This document shows positions 1-5,849 of a stretch of 7,057 bases of DNA, in pieces. How positions within the stretch are numbered: position 1 is the stretch's first letter; each line of letters opens with the position of its first letter. The stretch covers positions 25,689-32,745 of the forward strand of contig DPJP01000242.1 of assembly GCA_003542955.1 (NCBI GenBank). The letters run 5' to 3'. Both the position numbers and the translations under genes were made by a program. The DNA comes from Armatimonadota bacterium. Its GTDB lineage: Bacteria; Armatimonadota; Zipacnadia; Zipacnadales; UBA11051. The notes under the pieces are model-generated. The model saw only the letters and a program-made list of their open reading frames with translations, had not been told where the DNA came from and did not search any database.

Positions 1-225
1 CACGCGCACTGAGAAGAAGGCCTGGGGCAGCGTACGCCCCTTGGCAGGCCGGTTCCGTATCTCCCAGTCGCGCAACTGCCCCCAGCCGCCGAGGCTGACA
101 GAGCCTGTCCCGATCCCCCCGAGCGGAAACGCGATCTCGCTCAACTGCGCTCCGCGATACGTCCGCTGCGGCCCTTGCCCGAACAGCTCTCCCTCGTCAT
201 ACGGCAGCCGGCTGCGCCTGGGCAT
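1..225 (-). CDS. GH116 family glycoside hydrolase (GBA2-like), N-terminal 75 residues, runs off the left edge
   Basis: The reading frame starts at ATG 225-223 and stays open to base 1, giving 75 residues. Residues 30-63 carry the GH116 N-terminal signature, with [18 protein letters not shown] followed by [10 protein letters not shown] and AKG. This block is characteristic of bile-acid/non-lysosomal beta-glucosidases (GBA2) and their bacterial relatives such as the Thermoanaerobacterium enzyme. Known family members hydrolyse beta-glucosides or related glycosides. The catalytic Glu and Asp lie in the C-terminal domain, outside this window, so activity cannot be judged. No signal peptide is visible (the start is [13 protein letters not shown]), so a cytoplasmic location is inferred. 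The start is supported by a GGAGG at 237-233, 7 nt upstream. It is the last gene visible in a same-strand series and is preceded by a tandem repeat and a dehydrogenase remnant, so it may have its own control region. No other family fits the motif better. Confidence 0.87.
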   Translation of the reverse strand, partial: MPRRSRLPYDEGELFGQGPQRTYRGAQLSEIAFPLGGIGTGSVSLGGWGQLRDWEIRNRPAKGRTLPQAFFSVRV

Positions 226-276
226 CTGTGTTCCTCCCTGTCGGAAGCAGTCAACTGATTGACCCTTGATGGCAGA

Positions 277-316
277 ACGTACGCCATTATTCACGTACGT
301 CATTTCTCACGTATTC
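277..316 (-). repeat. Tandem array of a 16-bp unit upstream of the GH116 gene
   Basis: Read on the minus strand, two adjacent 16-bp units, GAGAAATGACGTACGT (308-293) and GAATAATGGCGTACGT (292-277), match at 13 of 16 positions. They are preceded directly by a half unit, GAATACGT (316-309). The units are AT-richer than their surroundings, and each ends in the palindromic core CGTACG. The array ends 51 bp before the GH116 start codon and overlaps the decayed dehydrogenase end. It could be a multi-site operator or simply a small duplication. No clear -35/-10 pair could be placed around it. Confidence 0.6.
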
Positions 317-520
317 GCCCAGGCCCTTCCGGCAGCGTCCCATGGGCCATTCGAAGGTGCGGCTGGAAGACGACCTTCCCCCGTGCGCGGCATCCGCCAT
401 GGCGAACGCCTGCACGCCAGCATCGAGGCTGAAGCGGTGCGTGACCGCGGGCTCGAGGCTCATCCCACCCGTCGCCGGGAAGCGGGCAAGGTCGTGAGCG
501 CGCTGGAATGGGCGCGTCAC
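300..520 (-). pseudogene. C-terminal remnant of an MDR zinc-type alcohol/polyol dehydrogenase, frameshifted
   Basis: On the minus strand the frame through 520-383 reads ...ATGGMSLEPAVTHRFSLD, then GVQAFAMADAAHGG. This is the conserved C-terminal end of medium-chain dehydrogenases of the sorbitol/threonine/alcohol dehydrogenase type (LEPlvTHRFpLdea.eAFe.ad..GKVVf). After the run of five G (382-378) the expected GKVVFQPH continues in another frame and ends at TGA 302-300. Adding one G to the run would restore a continuous HGGKVVFQPHLRMAHG. Without the repair the frame runs to TAA at 289-287 with unrelated residues. Only about 70 residues are present; the catalytic zinc-site and NAD-binding parts are absent, and the neighbouring PDZ gene occupies the DNA where they would be. 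It is therefore a truncated relic whatever the status of the frameshift, which could itself be a sequencing error. The right boundary near 520 is approximate, and no start codon with a ribosome site was found. Confidence 0.7.
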
Positions 521-1140
521 CGCGTCTCCGGCCCTGTCGATACAGGCCGTTTTTCCGCCTCGATCCGTACGGTCAGTTCCTTCCCCTCGCGGACGACATG
601 CAGCACAACCATGTGCCCCGGCCAGTGCCGCATGATGATCGCGTTGGCGTGCTCGGGGTCGCGGACAAGCAGTTCCCCAATGGCGATGATCATGTCGCCG
701 ACCTGCAGCCCCGCCCGAGCCGCCGGTCCCTCGGCTTCGAGCGCCGCCACCACCGCGCCTTCACCGTAGCAGGCCGGTGGAGCATCCAGCCGCCGGATGC
801 CGATCCACGGCCACTCGTCGGGCCAGCGGACGCAAGGCCCGGCGGCCCACGGCCCGTGTTCCGGGCCCAGGGCCGGCCTCACGAGCTTCGAGCCCCGCGC
901 GCCAAGCACGGCCAGGCCCAGGATCGCGCCGACGATCACCAACGGTGACACGCTCAGCAGCAGTGCCGCCACGAGTGTGTGCGTCCCGTTGATGAGTAAT
1001 GACAGGCCCACAAGCAAGCCGGCCGTGCCCAGCAGAATGATGCCGGCCCCCACCCACACCTCCGATCCGTACGGGGTGGACTCGGCCTCTGCCTTGTACT
1101 GCGCACGGAGCGTCTCCAATGAAGGCGACTGCGGGTCCAT
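517..1140 (-). CDS. Membrane-anchored PDZ-domain protein
   Basis: This is a 207-residue protein. Two hydrophobic segments, about 28-50 and 56-79, form a hairpin joined by a short NGTH loop. The basic stretch after the second helix (ARGSKLVR, 81-88) suggests by the positive-inside rule that both ends face the cytoplasm. After a Trp/Pro-rich linker (about 89-123), residues 124-196 form a PDZ-like domain. It has the alternating strand GEGAVVAALEAEGPAARAGL, the core GLQVGDMIIAIGE, a helix DPEHANAIIM and a last strand HMVVLHVVREGKELTVRI. No protease domain is present, so a scaffold or peptide-binding role is more likely than an enzymatic one. The chosen start (ATG 1140) has GGAGG 6 nt upstream. 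A GTG at 1158 overlapping the previous stop is also possible but lacks a ribosome site. It lies 14 bp downstream of the unknown secreted protein gene and is probably co-translated with it. The substrate or partner is unknown. Confidence 0.82.
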   Translation of the reverse strand: MDPQSPSLETLRAQYKAEAESTPYGSEVWVGAGIILLGTAGLLVGLSLLINGTHTLVAALLLSVSPLVIVGAILGLAVLGARGSKLVRPALGPEHGPWAAGPCVRWPDEWPWIGIRRLDAPPACYGEGAVVAALEAEGPAARAGLQVGDMIIAIGELLVRDPEHANAIIMRHWPGHMVVLHVVREGKELTVRIEAEKRPVSTGPETR

Positions 1141-1146
1141 GGACGA

Positions 1147-1151
1147 CCTCC
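1147..1151 (-). promoter_or_regulatory. Ribosome binding site that sets the PDZ gene start
   Basis: GGAGG lies 6 nt before ATG 1140-1138. The only competing start in frame, GTG 1158-1156, forms a GTGA overlap with the stop of the upstream gene and has no Shine-Dalgarno sequence in front of it. The shorter 207-residue protein is therefore preferred over the 213-residue form. Confidence 0.65.
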
Positions 1152-1154
1152 GTC

Positions 1155-2846
1155 TCACTCACACTGTGGTGAGCAGGCCTTGAAGTCGAGATTCAGGTAC
1201 GCTTTGAACTCCAGTTCCTTGAGATAATCCATCTCCCGGTGGAACTCCTTGTGCGCGGTGCTCCGATCGCCCGCCGCGCTCAGCGGCACCTCGAACCACA
1301 CCTCGTCGCCGGCGGTGTTCGTCGCACGGGTGAAGAACCACTCCGCGCCGGGCACGTTCACCTCCGGAAAGTCCGCCGTGGGCACCATCTGGAACATCGA
1401 GAACAGCACGATGCAGAAGCGGTACTTGACCTCCTTGAAGTCGATGGCGGCCGGGCGCACGAACTTGAGCTTCATCCTGTCCGGGTAGACTTCACCCTCG
1501 AGGTCGATGTTATAGCTCTTCGGGACCCATCTGGGGATGCAGAAGGCCACGTAGTCGGTGCCGGGCAGTCCCTCGATAACGTGCTTGAGGTCCATCGAGC
1601 CGATGAACTCGCCGCACCTCCCGCGCACCTTGCCCTCGACGTGGACGATGTCGCCCTGGCCCTGTCGCTTCTTGAAGAACAGCTCCGTTGTGCCGTTGAC
1701 CTTGTAGCGGGTGCGCATATACGGCTGGCCCTTGAGATAGTAGTCGATGCGCAGATCGCCCGTGATTGGTCCGATGTACTTCTCGCAGTTCTGCGTGACG
1801 TCATCGGTAATCCAGTCGATGCTGCCGTTGATCGCTGCCTGCAGCGGTCCCTGCAGGTCCTGAAAGCCCCCGACGGCATTCTCGATGTGCCCGATCGCCG
1901 ACAGGCAGTTGCCCTTGGCCTCCTTGATCGTCGCCTGCTGCTCGGGCGTATACTGGCCGAAGAGCTGTCCGTCGATGAACCCCTGCACATCGTCCTGCAC
2001 CGCCGACTTGAGTTCATTGGCGGCCCAGACGAGGATGCCCTCACTCGCCGTGACAACCTTCAGGTAGAGGTCGAGCGTCTGCTTGAGCGCAAGGCCCTGG
2101 TAGTACCAGTGCTGACACCAGTCGGCCGCCTTGCGCGTCTCCTCGACGCGGTTGCGCAGGTCCTGCGTGGCCGGCGCGACCTGGGTTGTGACCTCGGTGA
2201 TGCGCTCCGCCCCGGATTGCATGGCAGCCTGGACTGCCGGCAGCGGCGGCAACTCCTGCGTGGCCGCCGCCAGCGCGTTGAGGCCCTCCTGCAGTTGCTG
2301 AAGCTGTACGCCAGCCTGATCGAGGAGTTCGTCGGCCTGCTGCCCGTTGCCGACGGCGGCATCACGGCCGGGGGTCTCCGGGTACTTGGCCGCGGATTCG
2401 AGGAACGTCGCCACCGCCAGTTCCTCGGCGGGTGTCGTCTCGACGATGGCCGTGCCGACGGAGATGATCGTCGTCTGCACGGGCTCGACGGTGAAGTCCT
2501 CTTCGGCGACATCCTCCTTCGCGGGCCCCTTGAGCCATACATGCCACGTACCGGGCCTGTCGAGTGGCCCGTAGCTCCACGTGAACGCGCCGAGTTCATC
2601 GCAGGTGATGTCCTCGACGACCCGGACCTTGTTCCCCTCGGCATCGACGGGGCTGTCTATGCGCACTTTGACAGTCCGGTCGGTGGCGTGCGGGTAGACC
2701 CAGCCCTCGATGGTGATTCCGGCCCCGACGACGGCCGGCTGCGGCGTGATCCCGAACTCGATGAACTGGCTCTGGTAGGCGGAGACGACCGGCGCGAGTG
2801 ACAGTGTAACAAGCACCAGCGCGGCATACAGCATGTATCTGGACAC
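1155..2846 (-). CDS. Secreted multidomain protein of unknown family
   Basis: I do not recognise this 563-residue protein. A signal peptide is clear: a hydrophobic stretch (about 5-18) and APVVSA before a probable cleavage after residue 23. Residues about 30-120 look like an Ig-like beta-sandwich (ITPQPAVVGAGITIEGWVYP, then GAFTWSYGPLDRPGTWHVWL), as found in many extracytoplasmic bacterial proteins. Residues about 165-345 are rich in Gln, Ala and Leu and predicted mostly helical, with coiled-coil-like parts near 170-240. Residues about 365-560 alternate charged and hydrophobic residues and look beta-rich. The mature protein has nine cysteines (82, 244, 314, 354, 411, 436, 478, 558, 562), which suggests disulfides outside the cytoplasm. 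The start codon is GTG, supported by AAGGAG 9 nt upstream; ATG 2834 (residue 5) is the alternative but sits 21 nt from that site. The gene follows the lyase after a palindrome-bearing spacer and is followed after 14 bp by the PDZ gene. A structural, binding or envelope role is possible; no catalytic motif was seen. Confidence 0.85.
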   Translation of the reverse strand: MSRYMLYAALVLVTLSLAPVVSAYQSQFIEFGITPQPAVVGAGITIEGWVYPHATDRTVKVRIDSPVDAEGNKVRVVEDITCDELGAFTWSYGPLDRPGTWHVWLKGPAKEDVAEEDFTVEPVQTTIISVGTAIVETTPAEELAVATFLESAAKYPETPGRDAAVGNGQQADELLDQAGVQLQQLQEGLNALAAATQELPPLPAVQAAMQSGAERITEVTTQVAPATQDLRNRVEETRKAADWCQHWYYQGLALKQTLDLYLKVVTASEGILVWAANELKSAVQDDVQGFIDGQLFGQYTPEQQATIKEAKGNCLSAIGHIENAVGGFQDLQGPLQAAINGSIDWITDDVTQNCEKYIGPITGDLRIDYYLKGQPYMRTRYKVNGTTELFFKKRQGQGDIVHVEGKVRGRCGEFIGSMDLKHVIEGLPGTDYVAFCIPRWVPKSYNIDLEGEVYPDRMKLKFVRPAAIDFKEVKYRFCIVLFSMFQMVPTADFPEVNVPGAEWFFTRATNTAGDEVWFEVPLSAAGDRSTAHKEFHREMDYLKELEFKAYLNLDFKACSPQCE

Positions 2847-2855
2847 AGTTCTTCA

Positions 2856-2861
2856 CTCCTT
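2856..2861 (-). promoter_or_regulatory. Ribosome binding site supporting a GTG start
   Basis: AAGGAG lies 9 nt before GTG 2846-2844, the same spacing found in front of the lyase gene. The next in-frame ATG (2834-2832) would be 21 nt away, too far for efficient use. This favours the GTG start for the unknown secreted protein. Confidence 0.6.
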
Positions 2862-2889
2862 CGGTGCTTGCCTGGCCTCCACAGCAGCG

Positions 2890-2906
2890 GAACGGCGTGG
2901 CCGTTC
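2890..2906. repeat. Short perfect hairpin next to the large palindrome
   Basis: GAACGGC (2890-2896) and GCCGTTC (2900-2906) are perfect 7-bp complements around the 3-nt loop GTG. The hairpin sits one base outside the left arm of the larger palindrome and about 44 bp before the GTG start of the secreted protein gene. No run of T follows it in either direction, so it is not a standard intrinsic terminator. It may act at the RNA level in the 5' leader of the downstream gene or belong to the same repeat element. Confidence 0.55.
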
Positions 2907-2907
2907 T

Positions 2908-2976
2908 CCCCCTCTCCCGCCGGCCTGCTCCGTCTCGTCGTCTGAGACGGAGCAGGCCGGAAACAGGGAGAGGGGG
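2908..2976. repeat. Long imperfect palindrome, REP/MITE-like intergenic element
   Basis: The inner arms are 2920-2936 and 2944-2960, a perfect 17-bp inverted repeat around a 7-nt loop (GTCGTCT). The outer arms are 2908-2918 (CCCCCTCTCCC) and 2966-2976 (GGGAGAGGGGG), a perfect 11-bp inverted repeat. The two stems are separated by one unpaired base on the left and five (AAACA) on the right. In all, 28 base pairs form within 69 bp. The outer GGGAGAGGG type of sequence followed by GGGGTGAGG resembles a class of dispersed intergenic repeats seen in many GC-rich bacterial genomes. No U-run follows on the minus strand, so it is not a textbook terminator, although such a stem could still stabilise the lyase mRNA end or weaken transcription into the next gene. 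Confidence 0.75.
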
Positions 2977-3015
2977 CCGGGGGGTGAGGCCGGACGGCGG
3001 GCCCTTGCGCTTCTC

Positions 3016-5748
3016 TCACCCTTCCCCCTCCACCCACACCGCCCGCTCAATCTCGATAGACTGCTCGCCCGATATCACGTAATGCGGGAAGAAGAGCATC
3101 TTCATCCCGCCATCGACCATCGCAAAGCCCGGCTCATCATGGATGATGATACGCGTCCCGCCCTCCGCCTGCTCGGTACGCTCGATGCGATACCCGTGCG
3201 CACTGCCGTCGCCGTGGATGACACGCAGCCACGTCCCCGACAGACCCTCGGCGTCGAGGGCCTGACTGACGACCAGCGCGTTGTCTCCGCCGTCGGCCGC
3301 GCGCTCGACCGCTCCCAGGGCCGCCCGCACCGGAGCCGCGCCTGTGACAGAAAGCGCCCCCGCCCTGATGAGGCCCGGCCCGTAGACATACCCCCACTCG
3401 ACGCGATTGCCGACGCGCGAGAGCACCGCCACGTGCCCCTGCATGGTGATGCCGTCGACGGTGCGCGGTTGGTCATCCACACTCGAGTAGATGATCTGCT
3501 CCCGGTCACCGATGCGGACCCTCACCGCGGCGCAGAACTCATCGGCGGGGATGGGCTGCAGCCACTGCACCGAGTCGATGACCGGCGCGCCGCCGTTGGC
3601 CCAGGCGTCATAGATCGCGCCAAAGCAGCTTGTCAGGTCCTCGTCGCCTTCATGCCGACGCATCAGGTATGGGGCGTGGTACTTGTCACGCTCCGCGGGC
3701 TTGTTCGCCGTCGGGCGGATGATCGGGGCACGCCCGAGCAGCAGTTCACTTCCGGGATCGCCCTTCAGGTATCCTCGCACAGAGCGCTTCACGCTTTGAG
3801 TTCGCCAGGTAACCGCACAGTCCTGCGCGCCGTCACCGACCTCCAGGTCATGGATGAGGTTGCGGTAGCCCTGGCCGGGCGCGCTCTGCCCGTACTCGAT
3901 CTGTTCGCCCGCCAGTGTGCCGGGGCGCGGTGTGAGCGGGATCGAGCATTCCTGATCGCTGTCCTCATCCGCCGATGGACGCAGAATCCACTCATGGTAA
4001 TCGCCACCCCGCAGGCGGAACAGATCCACGACATACGAGCGCTTCTCGTCGGCCGCGACCATCACCAGCAGTCGCCGCGCCGTATCCACTGCCATCCACT
4101 CGGGCCCCGGCGATTCGGCCTCGACGAGCTGCACGCGCTTGCCGCACTGCTCGCCCGGATCGTATGCCAGCAGCGACGACCGCGCCCAGATGTTGGTGTC
4201 GAGCTCACCCTGTGCGAACTCGCGTTCCGGCTGCTTGGGCGGCTCGGCGAAGCCCACATACGCCATGTTGTGGGAGAGCGAGCCCGTGGCGAAGTAGCGG
4301 TAGCAGGCGCTGTCTGTGGCATAGCCGAGGTCGGGGAGCGCTTCTCCGCCGGCGGCCCAGAGGATCATCGACAGCCGATCCTGGTGGAAGTGCCCGTGAC
4401 TGGTGAGCGGGCAGAAGTGCAGGTGCGCCTGCACCATGTCGAGGCCTTCGCCGCGGGTGAGCGAGAAGTGCCCGTAGGCATTCAGCTCGATGTTGGGGAT
4501 CTGCTTGATCTCGCCACTCTCCGGCCGCCAGTGGGTATCATGGATCGTCACGCGCCGTCCATCCGGGTAGACGGCGCCGGAGAGCACCCTATCGGCCTTG
4601 GCGAGCATCGCGTACTCCGCCATCAGGTCGGCGTCCTGCAGCACTATGCCGTGGGTGGTATCGACATAGCCCTCCGGGTCCGTGTAGCCTTTCGCCGCGT
4701 TGAGGGCTCTGCCGAGGTTCCAGATAGTCTGCCCGTGGTAGTCCGGCGTCCCCTCGCGCCACATGCCGTCGAAGTAGAAGTGGTCCTGCGCGAGCTTCGT
4801 TGCCCAGGGGATGACGGCGTGGATCATATCCGGATCGCCCAGCACGAGGCCGGCGGCAATCATCTTCCGCATGCCGTAGGGATGCAGGTTGCCGACGCCC
4901 CCGCCTGCGTCTTCATGGTTCTCGACCATGATCCTGTATGCCCACCGGAACCAGTCCTCGACGCTCTTGCGTGCATCCGTGCCGCGCTCGGCGGCAAGCT
5001 CGTCCCAGACCTTCGAGTTGTAGGTGAAGTCGTATGCCATCAGGCACGCGAACGGCATCTCCCCGTGCCAGTGGCCGCCGGCGAAGACCCCACCCTTCCA
5101 GGGCCGCTCGCTGACGATGTAGCGCCCGTACCAGGCGTGGTCGTACCTGGCGCACCAGTGCGGGTAGGCCTCGGCGAGCAGCACGCTGATCAACGCCCCG
5201 CGCCTTGCGTATCTCTCATCACCGGTCATGTTGTACAGCCGGCCGAGATCGCCCGCCTTCGCCTCCAGGTACGTGTGGCGTGCGTTGCGCAGCACGGCGG
5301 TGAAGAAGTACTCGTAGCCCTTGCCGTCTTTGGCGTAGTAGTGCCACTCGACAGGCTCGCCGGAGATGTTTCTGCCGGTGTGGGGATAGGTCTCGGGGTA
5401 CTTGTTCGGGTCGGGGAATGCGGCCTCACACTGCGTGCAGTAGACATGGTCGGGGTCTGAGAGGTCGAACCTGCTCACGTAGCCGTTGCACACCGGGCAG
5501 CGTACCGACGCGAAGCCGTTGTCCCTGGACACAAGTGCCGCAACACCGGCTTCGTCCAGTGCCATAACACCAGCCACCGAGGCGATCAGTTCCTCCTGCG
5601 TACGGTTTCTGTCGCCGGAGTTGTCCAGCAGCACATGGAGTGCGGCGGGGTGTCGCACCTTCGAGCTGTCGGGCACGTAGTCGGCGTGGCAGACAGCTAC
5701 CAGCGACAGCATGAGTGCTATGGCGGTGCGGCGGTGCGTCACTCGCAT
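3016..5748 (-). CDS. Secreted heparinase II/III-family polysaccharide lyase with a zinc-ribbon-like insert
   Basis: This 910-residue protein begins with a signal peptide (MRVTHRRTAIALMLSLVAVC, cleavage likely after HA at 21-22). Residues 84-107 hold CPVC and CTQC, a four-cysteine zinc-ribbon-like knuckle. Residues about 140-400 are helical with the look of the alpha/alpha toroid of uronate polysaccharide lyases, including GNLHPYG (286-292) and REGTPDYHGQTIWN (331-344); Tyr337 and His338 are candidate catalytic residues. At about 450-475, HGHFHQDRLSMILWAAGGEA then LPDLGY matches the start of the heparinase II/III beta-sandwich (HxHxD, then a DxG-like turn), followed by LSHNM (491-495), the position of the usual HNT motif. 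The remainder to 910 is beta-rich. The family cleaves acidic glycans such as heparin, heparan sulfate or alginate by beta-elimination; the substrate here is unknown. The chosen ATG has AAGGAG 9 nt upstream. A longer in-frame GTG start at 5817 would bury the signal peptide and is rejected. At 910 residues it is longer than typical 600-750-residue family members. Confidence 0.87.
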   Translation of the reverse strand: MRVTHRRTAIALMLSLVAVCHADYVPDSSKVRHPAALHVLLDNSGDRNRTQEELIASVAGVMALDEAGVAALVSRDNGFASVRCPVCNGYVSRFDLSDPDHVYCTQCEAAFPDPNKYPETYPHTGRNISGEPVEWHYYAKDGKGYEYFFTAVLRNARHTYLEAKAGDLGRLYNMTGDERYARRGALISVLLAEAYPHWCARYDHAWYGRYIVSERPWKGGVFAGGHWHGEMPFACLMAYDFTYNSKVWDELAAERGTDARKSVEDWFRWAYRIMVENHEDAGGGVGNLHPYGMRKMIAAGLVLGDPDMIHAVIPWATKLAQDHFYFDGMWREGTPDYHGQTIWNLGRALNAAKGYTDPEGYVDTTHGIVLQDADLMAEYAMLAKADRVLSGAVYPDGRRVTIHDTHWRPESGEIKQIPNIELNAYGHFSLTRGEGLDMVQAHLHFCPLTSHGHFHQDRLSMILWAAGGEALPDLGYATDSACYRYFATGSLSHNMAYVGFAEPPKQPEREFAQGELDTNIWARSSLLAYDPGEQCGKRVQLVEAESPGPEWMAVDTARRLLVMVAADEKRSYVVDLFRLRGGDYHEWILRPSADEDSDQECSIPLTPRPGTLAGEQIEYGQSAPGQGYRNLIHDLEVGDGAQDCAVTWRTQSVKRSVRGYLKGDPGSELLLGRAPIIRPTANKPAERDKYHAPYLMRRHEGDEDLTSCFGAIYDAWANGGAPVIDSVQWLQPIPADEFCAAVRVRIGDREQIIYSSVDDQPRTVDGITMQGHVAVLSRVGNRVEWGYVYGPGLIRAGALSVTGAAPVRAALGAVERAADGGDNALVVSQALDAEGLSGTWLRVIHGDGSAHGYRIERTEQAEGGTRIIIHDEPGFAMVDGGMKMLFFPHYVISGEQSIEIERAVWVEGEG

Positions 5749-5764
5749 GGAGGTGATCTCCTTT
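5749..5764 (-). promoter_or_regulatory. Ribosome binding site of the lyase gene, able to fold into a small hairpin
   Basis: AAAGGAG (5764-5758) is a strong Shine-Dalgarno sequence 9 nt before ATG 5748-5746 and decides the start. The spacer ends in CTCC (5752-5749), complementary to the GGAG of the site (5761-5758), so a 4-bp stem with a 5-nt loop could hide it. The stem is short and may have no effect. The rest of the 101-bp gap up to 5849 shows no convincing promoter or terminator. Confidence 0.6.
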
Positions 5765-5849
5765 ATGGTGCGCGCGAATGCCGGGATGACGCGATCCAGC
5801 GCCATGCAGGCGAACACTCACACCGACGGTCCCCGCGGTCATGCGCGCT

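Noticed and set aside
249..255. TTGACT on the minus strand as a -35 box for the GH116 gene
   Set aside because: It lies only about 25 nt before the start codon, leaving no room for a -10 box and a leader.
1239..2801. Long open frame (520 codons) on the plus strand opposite the unknown secreted protein gene
   Set aside because: Same GC-rich antisense effect. Its composition is dominated by Arg, Leu, Asp and Val without a domain, and the minus-strand gene has a signal peptide, a ribosome site and close spacing to its neighbour.
2908..2976. Palindrome as an intrinsic terminator of the lyase gene
   Set aside because: No run of T follows the stem in the direction of transcription, and the two-stem form fits a dispersed repeat better.
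2833..5460. Very long open frame (875 codons) on the plus strand opposite the lyase gene
   Set aside because: It is the antisense image of a GC-rich gene. The minus-strand product has a signal peptide and clear heparinase II/III motifs, while the plus-strand product is Arg/His-rich and has no recognisable domain.
5770..5795. GCGTCATCCCGGCATTCGCG-like sequence before the lyase gene as a dispersed repeat
   Set aside because: It recalls common GTCATxCCGGC intergenic repeats, but there is no second arm and only one copy in the window.
5749..5817. Upstream GTG start (5817) for the lyase gene
   Set aside because: It would add 23 residues in front of a well-formed signal peptide and lacks a ribosome site, whereas ATG 5748 has AAGGAG at 9 nt.
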